From Solidesulfovibrio magneticus RS-1 (GTDB lineage Bacteria; Desulfobacterota; Desulfovibrionia; Desulfovibrionales; Desulfovibrionaceae): a stretch of 64,000 nt of DNA. The position numbers were made by a program, and so were the translations under genes. The notes beneath the pieces were generated by a model. The model did no database searches, had not been told where the DNA came from, and saw nothing but the letters and a program-made list of their open reading frames with translations. The stretch is from contig NC_012796.1 in assembly GCF_000010665.1 (NCBI RefSeq), forward strand, positions 4,612,001-4,676,000, given 5' to 3'. Of this stretch, positions 18,288-26,384 are shown one piece after another. How positions within the stretch are numbered: the first letter of the stretch is position 1; each line of letters starts with the position of its first letter.

Positions 18288-19331
18288 TTAGCGCAAAAAT
18301 TGTCCGACTGCGGCGATACGAACGACCTGCGCCTGGGCGGCGGCGCGCTGGCCGTCAAGGACAAGCAACTCCTGCGCCGCGGCTTCGAGCCCGGCCTCCA
18401 GGGCCCCAACCTCGGACTCGCTAGCCGTTAGCGCCGCTTGCGCCGCCTGCGCTGCGTCCTGGGCCCGCTGGCACACGGCCAGGCGTTGGGCCTGGGCGTC
18501 TGCCGCGGCAACGGAAGCGGTAAGCTCCGCTTCAAGAACCACAAGGCAGGCCTGCCTGGCGTCGCGCTCTGCCTGCCCATGGCGCAGGGCCGCCTGGCTC
18601 TCTTCACTTTCCATGCGCAGCCGGTCGCGATCCGCCTGGGCCTTCGCAAGTTCGGCCAGGAGATCAAATATGCGCCTTTTCCCGGCGACTTCCGCGGCCA
18701 AGGCGGCAACTTCCTGGCGCGCCCCCTCCAACGCGGCGTTGCCTTGGACCACCTCGCCCTGGATTGCGTCGCGCTGGGTGATCATATCCCGGTAGCGCAT
18801 GGCGACGTCGTTGAGTTCCGCCTCAATGCGTTCCCCATCCAGGGAGGCGCGGGTCAGGCGCTGGGCGATTTCACTGACCAGTTGGAGCTTGCTCTCCTCC
18901 AGCGCCGCCAGACGATCCTGTTGCTCCTCGACCTCCCGCTTGAGCGCTTCCAGGCGCTTTGCCTGGGCATCCGCCTTGGGCGCAATCTCGGCCAGCCGTC
19001 GGTCAAGGGTCTGCCTGTCGGCGCGCAGACCGCGCACCAGCTCCTGCACGCGCCGATAGGCCTGCTTTTGCGGTTCCAGCCGCGTCTCGGCCCCAGCCAG
19101 ACTGAGGCGCAGCCGGTACAGTTCGTTTTGGAGCAGCTGGAACTCCCGCTTGGCCACCACGCGCCTGATGCTCAGCTGCTGCAACAACTCATTGGCAACG
19201 CCGTGCTCCCGCGTCAGATGCTCCAGGCGTTCCTGCTCCTGCCCCAGCCGGGCCAGCAGGGCGTTGTACCGCTGGACCGGACTTTCGGCTTCAGGGGAAG
19301 ACGCGCCGCTCCTGGATTCGCTATCAGGCAT
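18288..19331 (-). CDS. Long coiled-coil protein
   Basis: The product is 347 aa and coiled coil from about residue 20 to 320 (YNALLARLGQEQERLEHLTR, LKREVEEQQDRLAALEESK). The ATG at 19331 overlaps the stop of the preceding gene by eight bases, which supports this start. The frame stays open much further upstream, but that part is out of frame with the real neighbour. No family is recognised. Confidence 0.75.
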   Translation of the reverse strand: MPDSESRSGASSPEAESPVQRYNALLARLGQEQERLEHLTREHGVANELLQQLSIRRVVAKREFQLLQNELYRLRLSLAGAETRLEPQKQAYRRVQELVRGLRADRQTLDRRLAEIAPKADAQAKRLEALKREVEEQQDRLAALEESKLQLVSEIAQRLTRASLDGERIEAELNDVAMRYRDMITQRDAIQGEVVQGNAALEGARQEVAALAAEVAGKRRIFDLLAELAKAQADRDRLRMESEESQAALRHGQAERDARQACLVVLEAELTASVAAADAQAQRLAVCQRAQDAAQAAQAALTASESEVGALEAGLEAAAQELLVLDGQRAAAQAQVVRIAAVGQFLR

Positions 19332-20271
19332 TGTTGGCGATCCTCTCCCAATGCTCCTGCATCCTGGCGAGCTTGGCTTCGGCTTCGGCCTTTTCCGCAA
19401 TCGCCTTGTCCCGGGCCTGGGCAGCTTCCAGGAGTTCACTTTCCAGTCGGGCCATGCTGCGCGCCATGTCGTCGTAAAGGCGTTTGGAATCCTTTTCGAA
19501 CTGCTGCTTCTCCCGAATCGCGGCCTGGGCCTGGGCCACGGCTTTCTCCGCCGTATTCTGGGCGCGATCGTACTGCAAAAGGGCTGCGTCGCGTGCCTCA
19601 AAGGCTTGGCGGCATCGCTCCTCGGCTTCGGCCAGGAGGCGGTCGCCCTGGGCCTGGGACTCGGCCAGGGCGGCGGCCAGGCGGTCGCGCTCGGCAGCAG
19701 CAGCCCCCGCCTGCTCCCGCAAGGCCTCCAGTTCCGCGCCCTGGGCCGCGAGATCGGCCAAGGCCCGGGCGGCGGCGGCCTCGGCCGCGTTTCGCGCCTG
19801 CCCCGCCTCCTCCTTCTCCCGCAGAGCAGCCTGGGCGGCTTCTTCCAGGGCGGCGAGGCGGTCGCGCTGCGCGTCGCGCTCCAGTTCGGACTGCAGCAGC
19901 TGGCCTTCCAGGGTTTCCATAATGGCGGCCCGCACGTCCCGGGCCTGGGCGGCGAGGTCTGCTTCACCTGGTGCGGCGGTGCCTGCGGCGGCGGCTGCCG
20001 TTGCGGCCACGGTGCGAAGACCTTCCAAGGCCCGGGCCACGTCTGCCGGCGTTGCGCCCCGCAGACGCTGCCAGGCCAACGCCCCTTCGATTTCCGGGAC
20101 GGCGTAGGCGGCAATGACAGCCTCGCAAGGGCCTGTCCCGGCCGACTCCCGGGCCTGGTCCAGGCCGGAAACGACCTCGACGGCGAAAAACCGGCCAAGC
20201 AGGCCCGTCAGGCGCTCCTGCACCGCCGGCTCGGCCTCCAGCACGAGGAGTCTGTCCTTAATCTTGGCCAT
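19324..20271 (-). CDS. Pseudo-receiver fused to a coiled coil
   Basis: The product is 315 aa. Residues 1-75 resemble a response-regulator receiver (DRLLVLEAEPAVQERLTGLL, then CEAVIAAYAVPEIEG), but the phospho-acceptor position is not an Asp. Residues 105-310 are Ala-rich coiled coil. The C-terminus ends MQEHWERIANNA and resembles FQEIWERVNG of the protein at 4836-5696. GAGG precedes the ATG at 20271. It may be a signal-insensitive docking domain on a scaffold (inference). Confidence 0.65.
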   Translation of the reverse strand: MAKIKDRLLVLEAEPAVQERLTGLLGRFFAVEVVSGLDQARESAGTGPCEAVIAAYAVPEIEGALAWQRLRGATPADVARALEGLRTVAATAAAAAGTAAPGEADLAAQARDVRAAIMETLEGQLLQSELERDAQRDRLAALEEAAQAALREKEEAGQARNAAEAAAARALADLAAQGAELEALREQAGAAAAERDRLAAALAESQAQGDRLLAEAEERCRQAFEARDAALLQYDRAQNTAEKAVAQAQAAIREKQQFEKDSKRLYDDMARSMARLESELLEAAQARDKAIAEKAEAEAKLARMQEHWERIANNA

Positions 20272-20498
20272 GCCCGCCTCGCTCCCCGCCCAGGGGGACC
20301 GCACGCTGCGCAAACGCTTCCATATACTGCCCCCTTCCCTGCCCAATTAGTCCGCAACGTTACCGCCCGCAAAGCGCAGGTGCAACGCCGGCGCAAGGCG
20401 CTTGCCGCATCTCCGTAAAACTCCGAAGGCCATTTCGAAGACGCCTTTTTCCTTGCGGACCAGAGGCGCTTTCCGCCTCCGCCCGCCGGGAGATGATC

Positions 20499-20837
20499 TC
20501 AGGCCGGCTGCGCACTGGCCTCGGATCGCGGATACAATCGGGCTTCGCGTTCCTGCTTGGCCTGGGACAATTCCGCATCGGCCTTGTCGAATTCGACGAA
20601 CAGCTGGCTTAGATCCTCGTCGCTGAAGAGTTCGTTATGCGGATGGCGTCGCCGCAGGCTGACCGTGCGCTGGCCGATGCGGGCATAGGATTTCGTGCGA
20701 TCCTTTTCCAGACAGTGAATGCGGTAGGTCAGCGAAATTCCCTTGGTGGAATTTTTCAGCCAGCCCAAAAACTCTTCAACGGTCTCGACAAAGCGATCAC
20801 CGGCATGTTCCAGTTTGTAGCGGGTATTTTCTTCCAT
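20499..20837 (-). CDS. Small hypothetical protein next to mamK
   Basis: The product is 112 aa, charged, with no membrane segment. Its middle (YRIHCLEKDRTKSYARIGQR) could form a small beta domain; the C-terminal third is helical and charged. GGAGGAC lies before the ATG at 20837. It follows mamK by 59 bases in the same direction. The 227 bases after it, before the next gene, hold a GAGGCG/CGCCTC hairpin at 20463-20479 without a T run. The function is unknown. Confidence 0.65.
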   Translation of the reverse strand: MEENTRYKLEHAGDRFVETVEEFLGWLKNSTKGISLTYRIHCLEKDRTKSYARIGQRTVSLRRRHPHNELFSDEDLSQLFVEFDKADAELSQAKQEREARLYPRSEASAQPA

Positions 20838-20896
20838 GGCGTCCTCCGCGCATTGTCGTCTAACGGCGTTGTCCCGCCTGCGACAGGTAGGTTGTC

Positions 20897-21952
20897 TTAA
20901 TCCTTTCGCAGCTCGTCCCAATAATCCGAAGGCATATCCTTGCAAAGCAGAAGTCCGCCGTTGGCTCCGGCGTATAGCGGCTCTTCCACCCGGCTCACCT
21001 TGCCATACCCCAGATGCTCCTGCATGTAGGCTTCAATCAGCCGGGCCATGCCGCCGATCTGGCTGCCGCCGCCGGCCAGCACGACGTTTTGCTTGAGGGA
21101 ATCCTGGAATTCCGGATCAAAGGAGGCGACCAGCGACCGGATGCCGCCCACGATGTCCGGAATGATAGACCGGCAGGCCTCGTGCAGCGCATCGGTGACG
21201 TCCACCGACGTAGGCTTGCCCTTTATGGGCAGCAGGGCCATCACCCGTTCCCCTTTCTCGGAAATGGTGGCGTTTTCCTCTTTGACCCGTTTGACCATGT
21301 TGAGTGTGACGTCGACTTCGGCATGCTGGGTCTTGATCAGGTCCAGCAGCACCTCGTCGATATGGTCGCCGGCCTTGGTCAGGGTGATCTGGTCCGCTTC
21401 GGTGGGGATGACCCCCGACATGCGGCACAGGTCCACGGTGCCGGCCCCGATGTCCACGATCAGGGCGTTGTTGAGGATGCCCAGGCCGTAGGCCACGGCG
21501 AACGGTTCGGACGTGATCATCACGTCGTCGAGGATGCCCTTGGTGATTTCAATCAAGGTTTTCTTGTTCTGGGTGCTGGCCAGGGCCGGGGCACCGATAA
21601 CGGCCCGCACCACCTGGGCCTGGGGCGACTCCTTGCGCACAAGCCCCACAAGATGGTGGAGCAGATCCCGGGCCACGCCTTTGTAGCGTTCAAATTCCGC
21701 CGAGCTGAGATCCTGGAGATTGGAAAATTTGAGCATACCCTTTTCAAAAGGGCGCCGCATCTCCAGAGCCAGCCTGTTTTTGGCCGCTTCTTCGCCAAAG
21801 ACGACATCTTTGCCCAGCAACTTTTTGGAGATGGCGTCCTTGGGGTAACCGACAATGCTCGAGATGAACGTCCGGACTCCGTTGTCGCAGGCGATCACGC
21901 TTCGGGACGTGCCCAGGTCGATCCCGATGTTCAGCACGTTGCTTCCGGACAT
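20897..21952 (-). CDS. mamK: MamK, magnetosome actin
   Basis: The product is 351 aa, the usual MamK length. It has the actin phosphate-1 loop NIGIDLGTSRSVIA, the phosphate-2 loop ALIVDIGAGTVDLC with its Asp intact, and the adenosine loop NVVLAGGGSQIGG. MamK polymerises into cytoplasmic filaments that organise the magnetosome chain. The start at 21952 (MSGSNVLNIG) has AAGGAG upstream; an in-frame ATG nine codons earlier is less likely. It contrasts with the divergent actin at 11350-12537. Confidence 0.93.
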   Translation of the reverse strand: MSGSNVLNIGIDLGTSRSVIACDNGVRTFISSIVGYPKDAISKKLLGKDVVFGEEAAKNRLALEMRRPFEKGMLKFSNLQDLSSAEFERYKGVARDLLHHLVGLVRKESPQAQVVRAVIGAPALASTQNKKTLIEITKGILDDVMITSEPFAVAYGLGILNNALIVDIGAGTVDLCRMSGVIPTEADQITLTKAGDHIDEVLLDLIKTQHAEVDVTLNMVKRVKEENATISEKGERVMALLPIKGKPTSVDVTDALHEACRSIIPDIVGGIRSLVASFDPEFQDSLKQNVVLAGGGSQIGGMARLIEAYMQEHLGYGKVSRVEEPLYAGANGGLLLCKDMPSDYWDELRKD

Positions 21953-21979
21953 AGATATGGCTCCTTCGGCTGTCTGCAC

Positions 21980-22522
21980 CTATCCAGCAGAGCGAATCAG
22001 TTTGTTTTCGACCATGATGGCGCGCAGCACGGCCCGTCGGGCGTCATCGACCTCCGCGCCCGCACGCGGCTCGTTGACGGCGGAGGCCGGACGCACGCCG
22101 AAGCGTTCCAGTTCGGCCAACCGGTCTTCCAGATGCGACACGCGCTGTGCAAGTTGGGCAACCGCCGGATCAGGCGACGGCGCGGCGGCGGGTTTGCGAC
22201 GGAAAAGGCAGGCCGTGCCCCGGCCGAGGGCACCAAACGGCCTGGCCACGCTCCGGCCCACCGGAGCCAGAGCCCGGGCCGCGCAACTCCCGGTGGCGCT
22301 CACCCCCCGGACCACGAGGCTGGCCGACTTGAGCCCCGCATATTCGACCGATGCGGCGGAATAGCGTGCGGCCCGGGCAGCCGCCTGGGTGGTGCACGCG
22401 GCACCCCGGGCGACGGCAAGGCCGGTGCGTTTGACCAGGCTTCCGGCAACGAGGGCCGAATACACGATGGTCGCCTGGGAATACCCGCCTATGTCGCCTT
22501 CGGTTTCCTGGCATGCCGTCAT
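21980..22522 (-). CDS. Ala-rich hypothetical protein upstream of mamK
   Basis: The product is 180 aa. Residues 10-110 are Ala/Ser/Gly-rich with regularly spaced Arg/Lys, suggesting amphipathic, membrane-surface helices of phasin-like character (ATIVYSALVAGSLVKRTGLA). A short coiled coil (LAQRVSHLEDRLAELERFG) is near 125-143. The stop lies 27 bases before the mamK start, so the two are probably co-transcribed. No named family is recognised. It could bind the magnetosome membrane or MamK (inference). Confidence 0.65.
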   Translation of the reverse strand: MTACQETEGDIGGYSQATIVYSALVAGSLVKRTGLAVARGAACTTQAAARAARYSAASVEYAGLKSASLVVRGVSATGSCAARALAPVGRSVARPFGALGRGTACLFRRKPAAAPSPDPAVAQLAQRVSHLEDRLAELERFGVRPASAVNEPRAGAEVDDARRAVLRAIMVENKLIRSAG

Positions 22523-22582
22523 GTGAGGGGCTCCGTTTTATTGTCTATTACCATGGTATGGTCACCTGTTTCTCGCGGAAAA

Positions 22583-23323
22583 TCAAGTGTCCCGCCGCCG
22601 CAGAAGCCAGCGGCCCAGGCGGCCCAGGCGGCCCGTTCCGGCCAGCCCATCCGCCGGCTGCCGCCCCCCCTGCCCGCGGCTTGAGCCGCTCCAGACCCGG
22701 ATGCCCCCGGCAATGGCCGCGTCCAGGGCGATGCAGGTTCCTTCGCACTCCACCACCAGGCACGGCTGGCGCTGGCGCAAGACGATCTCGGCTCCGGGGC
22801 GGATCTGCAGCCCGTTTAATTTGTGCAGCCGGCGGTTGTCCCGGCAATCGATATAGGCCACCCTGGCACGCTGCCCCAACTCCAGATCCGCAAGCGGACT
22901 CACGGCATGCCGTGCGGTGCGGTCAAAGCTGTGGCAGCACTCCCCTTCCGGGATGGGGTTGCCGTGGGGGCATTTGCGTGGATGGCCCAAAAGGGTGCAC
23001 AGCCCGTCAACGAGTTCCGTCGTGACGATATGCTCGAATTCGCAGGCCCCCTCTTCCAGATTGCGCCCGCCGAACACGTCATAGAGCAGCCGCTCGCCGA
23101 TGCGGTGGGCGCGGATGATCCGTTCGGCCCGCTGCCGTCCGGCAACCGTCAGAGCGATCTGGTCGCCGGCCGGTTCGCACGCAACCAGTCCGCCCCGGAC
23201 CAGGGCTTCCAGGTGCCGCTTGTCCAGTTCCTGGCACAACGTCTCGGCCAGGACGGCCAGACCGCTTTCGCCGCGTTCCGCCATGACCCAGAGTTTTTCC
23301 AGATATTCGTCTTGATAGTTCAC
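22583..23323 (-). CDS. DtxR-family regulator fused to a FeoA-like domain
   Basis: The product is 246 aa from a GTG at 23323 (AGAGGAAG seven bases upstream). Residues 1-65 are a winged helix (LAETLCQELDKRHLEALVRGGLV). Residues 70-135 are the metal-binding/dimerisation region of DtxR/IdeR proteins (CEFEHIVTTELVDGLC, CPHGNPIPEGECC). Residues 155-235 are a FeoA/SH3-like domain (LADLELGQRARVAYIDC, LNGLQIRPGAEIVL). It follows feoB by 52 bases, so it is probably its partner and iron-dependent regulator. FeoA is normally a separate ~75-residue protein. Confidence 0.85.
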   Translation of the reverse strand: MNYQDEYLEKLWVMAERGESGLAVLAETLCQELDKRHLEALVRGGLVACEPAGDQIALTVAGRQRAERIIRAHRIGERLLYDVFGGRNLEEGACEFEHIVTTELVDGLCTLLGHPRKCPHGNPIPEGECCHSFDRTARHAVSPLADLELGQRARVAYIDCRDNRRLHKLNGLQIRPGAEIVLRQRQPCLVVECEGTCIALDAAIAGGIRVWSGSSRGQGGRQPADGLAGTGRLGRLGRWLLRRRDT

Positions 23324-23375
23324 GCCTGCTTCCTCTGTGTCGTTGTCGCAATGGGTGCGATCCTGCAACCCCGGC

Positions 23376-25343
23376 TCATGCCTGTCCATACCACTGCAAC
23401 AAAAGATTGAGGACCGAGCACGAAGCCAGGGCCGCCAGATTCACGGCAAAAAAGATCGTCATGGAACTGCGCGCCCCAAGCACCTTGGTCATGGCCATTA
23501 CATTGGCAAAACACGGGATAAACATGGTGGTCAGGGTCACGGCGATGATGCTTTGCCGATAATCGAGCTGACCCTTCCGTATCAGTTCAATGATGAGCGC
23601 CGCGGCCGCCTCGTGTCGGGCCAGAAGAAGAATGACTGCGTCCAGCATGGAGGCCGGCAGGCCGAGAAATTTTTCCAGCACCGGGCCCAGAACGGTTTTG
23701 AGCCCCTGCAGGATGCCCAACCTGTCCAGGGTGAACAGGGACAAAGCGGCCAAGATGAACACGCCCAGGGATTCATCGAGAAACAGGTACAGGCGGTGCA
23801 CGGTCTTTCGCAGCACTGCCTTGGGCTGGGGAATGCGGATCGGCGGCAACTCCAGGATAAAGCCCTCAGCTTCCTCGGTATGGGACAAAAACCGGTTGAG
23901 CAGATACCCGGCCGCCAGTTCCACCACGACAAGCGCCAAGGAGGAGATGAAAAAGGCGCTCAGGCCCATCCGGCCGATGATGCTCATATTAAGGCCCATC
24001 TGGCCGGCGCAGGGGATGGCAAAGGCGATTAGGAAAATTGTGATGAATCGTTCCCGCTTGGACGCAATGGTGCGCGCCGTCAGCGTGGCCATGGTCTTGC
24101 AGCCAAAGCCCAGCACCAGTGGCATGATGGCCGAGCCGCCAAGACCCAGCCGGCCGAGGATGCGCCGGGTCAGCACCGAAAGGTTAGGCAAGTAGCCCAT
24201 GTCTTCCAGCGTATTGAATACCAGATAGAACACGGAAAGGATGGGCAGTACCGTCAGCAAGGCATTGGCCAGCCCCATGGACAGCACGCCGTAATCGCCG
24301 ATGAGAAAATCCGTCCAAAAGCCCTGCGGCAGGACGCCGGAAAGATACGCATGAATAGGATTCCACACCCGGGCGTTTAACAACTCCGCGATGGCGTTGG
24401 CGCCGTCGACCACTAAAATGAAAGTGACATAGAGAATCGAAATCAAAATTGGCGGACCAAAAACCAGCGAGCGCGACATTCGGGCAACGAGCTGCAGGAT
24501 GTCGCGGTCATGGCGCGAACGCTGCTGCACCAGCAAGCGGCAGGTTGCGTCGATCCACTGGTTGGCCCCATTGGTCAGAAGGCTCAGGGCGTCGCCGGGA
24601 AGCGCCCGGGCGGCGGCAGCGGCGGCCAAGGCGGGCGAGTTGTCCGAAGGGGCCGGCCCGGCCGGAAAAAAATCCGCAACAGCGCCCCCCAGCAGCACAT
24701 GCCGGGCTGCGGCGCCCGGATAGGGGCAATCGACCGGCAAGGAAGCCGCCACAATCTCCAAGGCCGCGCCAAGGGCTGCGCCGTGGTCCAGGCCCTCGGG
24801 CCGGGCCGGCCGGGCCTGGGGCAGAGCCTGGGCCAGCAGACTGACGTCATCGGCCCCGCCGCGCTGTTCCACCACAGGCACGCCCAGGCGATCGGCCAAG
24901 CCGGGTGCGTCGATGGTCAGGCCCCGGTTGTTGGCCTCTTCCACCATGTTGAGCGCGACGACCATGGGCAATCCCAGGGTCTGCACTTCGAGCAAAAGCG
25001 ACAACGATTGTTTGAACCGGTTGGCGTCCAGGCACAGGATGGCGATGATCTGCCCCGGGGCCGCAAGCGCCTCGCGCACAGCCTCCCCCCGTGACAGGCT
25101 GGCGAAGAGGTCCGTGAAGCCCGGCGCGTCGACGATTTCGTAAGGGTCGTCGGTCACCAGCAACGGGGCGCGTTCCAACTCAAGCGTGGTCAGCGGAGCA
25201 TTGGCCACGGCGACATACCGGCCGGTAAGCCTCGTAAAAAGCGTGCTTTTCCCACTGTTTGGCAAGCCAAGGAGGACCGCTTGCGTCGGTTTTGCTGCAG
25301 ACGTTGACATCTTACTCTCTTTGATGGGAGGAGGAAAAGGCAT
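23376..25343 (-). CDS. feoB: FeoB-type ferrous iron transporter of the magnetosome island
   Basis: The product is 655 aa, shorter than E. coli FeoB. The N-terminal G domain has G1 GLPNSGKST and G3 DAPG. The G2 region reads NAPLTTLE instead of the usual NxPGVTVE, and G4 reads NMVEE where FeoB normally has N-[MK]-x-D. The membrane part has the two Gate-type regions, with GFGCKTMATLTARTI and IPCAG in the first and LFIPCFANVMA in the second. AAAGGAGAGG supports the start at 25343; an ATG 11 codons later is the alternative. A dedicated FeoB (Mad17 in the mad nomenclature, from memory) supplies iron for magnetite in this group. Confidence 0.92.
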   Translation of the reverse strand: MPFPPPIKESKMSTSAAKPTQAVLLGLPNSGKSTLFTRLTGRYVAVANAPLTTLELERAPLLVTDDPYEIVDAPGFTDLFASLSRGEAVREALAAPGQIIAILCLDANRFKQSLSLLLEVQTLGLPMVVALNMVEEANNRGLTIDAPGLADRLGVPVVEQRGGADDVSLLAQALPQARPARPEGLDHGAALGAALEIVAASLPVDCPYPGAAARHVLLGGAVADFFPAGPAPSDNSPALAAAAAARALPGDALSLLTNGANQWIDATCRLLVQQRSRHDRDILQLVARMSRSLVFGPPILISILYVTFILVVDGANAIAELLNARVWNPIHAYLSGVLPQGFWTDFLIGDYGVLSMGLANALLTVLPILSVFYLVFNTLEDMGYLPNLSVLTRRILGRLGLGGSAIMPLVLGFGCKTMATLTARTIASKRERFITIFLIAFAIPCAGQMGLNMSIIGRMGLSAFFISSLALVVVELAAGYLLNRFLSHTEEAEGFILELPPIRIPQPKAVLRKTVHRLYLFLDESLGVFILAALSLFTLDRLGILQGLKTVLGPVLEKFLGLPASMLDAVILLLARHEAAAALIIELIRKGQLDYRQSIIAVTLTTMFIPCFANVMAMTKVLGARSSMTIFFAVNLAALASCSVLNLLLQWYGQA

Positions 25344-25383
25344 GCCTCTCCTTTCTGCGCATCCTTAAACCAAACGGTATTCC

Positions 25384-25809
25384 ATGGCATATGAGATCGA
25401 CGAAGCCTGCGTCGGGTGCAGCGCCTGCGCCAAGAAATGCCCTGAGGGGGCCATCTCCGGCGAACCGAAAAAGCAGCACCAAATCGACTCGCTTTTCTGC
25501 GTCGATTGCGGCGTCTGCTTCAACACCTGCCCCCGGGGTGCCATCCTTGATCCAAATGGCCGGCGTTCTCCCAAAAAAGGCAAAAAATCAGAACTCAAAG
25601 CCAATATCCAGGACACTATCTGCGCCGCCTGCAAGACCTGCCTGCTGCATTGCCCCCAAGGGGCCATCAGCGTGGTCAAAAAAGGAATTTTCCGGAGTCT
25701 CAAATGCCAGGTGGACCCCCTCGTGTGCGTCGGCTGCGGGGCCTGCCAGAATCTTTGCATCACCGGAGCCATCACTCTTCGCGACCCTGATCAGGCAGAT
25801 ACGCCTTGA
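25384..25809 (+). CDS. Polyferredoxin with four [4Fe-4S] motifs
   Basis: The product is 141 aa. Four C-x2-C-x2-C-x3-C motifs are visible: CVGCSACAKKC, CVDCGVCFNTC, CAACKTCLLHC and CVGCGACQNLC. Sixteen cysteines could hold four [4Fe-4S] clusters. There is no signal peptide, so it acts in the cytoplasm. It is read divergently from feoB (40 bases between starts) and its 3' end overlaps the opposite-strand zinc-ribbon gene by 38 bases. It could deliver electrons for iron reduction or to the NapH-like mad6 protein (inference). The ribosome binding site is weak. Confidence 0.88.
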   Translation: MAYEIDEACVGCSACAKKCPEGAISGEPKKQHQIDSLFCVDCGVCFNTCPRGAILDPNGRRSPKKGKKSELKANIQDTICAACKTCLLHCPQGAISVVKKGIFRSLKCQVDPLVCVGCGACQNLCITGAITLRDPDQADTP

Positions 25810-26044
25810 AATAGTAGCCGCATTTCGGACAGCAACTGACGACTTCCCGGGCCGAGGCGGCGTACACGCCACAAAGCAGCACGAAGACGCCGATGACAAG
25901 GCCACCGAAAAGGCTCAGCAGCACCCCCCCGGCAATCACCCAGTACGGCCAATTGCCTTCGTACTTGCGGATGCGCAGGATATCCATGGGCGTGTCACAC
26001 TGGTTGCACGGTACCCCGGCTTTGCGCTCTATTTTCGTGGCCAT
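25772..26044 (-). CDS. Small membrane protein with a zinc-ribbon-like four-cysteine site
   Basis: The product is 90 aa. CNQC near residue 13 and CPKC near residue 73 flank one or two membrane segments (YWVIAGGVLLSLFGGLVIGVFVLLCGVY). The two CxxC pairs on either side of the membrane hairpin could join in one zinc- or iron-binding site. GGGGCGGGA precedes the ATG at 26044. It is the last recognisable gene of the long mam operon. I do not recognise a named family. Confidence 0.7.
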   Translation of the reverse strand: MATKIERKAGVPCNQCDTPMDILRIRKYEGNWPYWVIAGGVLLSLFGGLVIGVFVLLCGVYAASAREVVSCCPKCGYYFKAYLPDQGREE

Positions 26045-26057
26045 TCCCGCCCCCAAG

Positions 26058-26381
26058 CTAGTGCAGCTTCTTTTTGATGTCGCCAAGGCCCATGGTCAGG
26101 CCCAGGGCGCCGCCGACCACGCCGGCAATCTTGGTGACCACGCCGGCCAGAATCAGTTCCCCGGCGCTGGCCACCACGGCAATGGTGGCAATACCGGCCA
26201 AAAGGCCCACGCCGCCGCCAATGACGACCTTGGTCCCCACCGACAGCACGTCGGACACCCCGACCTGCCGGGGGGCTTCCAGGGCATCTTCCAGATACTC
26301 GGCATCGGGCTTGGCCGCCCGGCCCTTTTGCGACCGTATGGCCGCCACCCGGCTTTCGTAGGATTGGGCGTTGTCGATCAT
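26058..26381 (-). CDS. Small Gly-rich membrane protein, paralogue of its upstream neighbour
   Basis: The product is 107 aa. A hydrophilic ~40-residue N-terminus is followed by two Gly/Val-rich membrane segments with GxxxG-like spacing (VVIGGGVGLLAGIATIAVV, VTKIAGVVGGALGLTMGLG) and a basic tail (IKKKLH). The membrane part aligns with that of the protein at 26385-26774. It lies three bases downstream of that gene. Gly-rich membrane proteins such as MamC/MamD/Mms6 are common on magnetosomes, but I cannot claim homology. Confidence 0.7.
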   Translation of the reverse strand: MIDNAQSYESRVAAIRSQKGRAAKPDAEYLEDALEAPRQVGVSDVLSVGTKVVIGGGVGLLAGIATIAVVASAGELILAGVVTKIAGVVGGALGLTMGLGDIKKKLH

Positions 26382-26384
26382 GTC

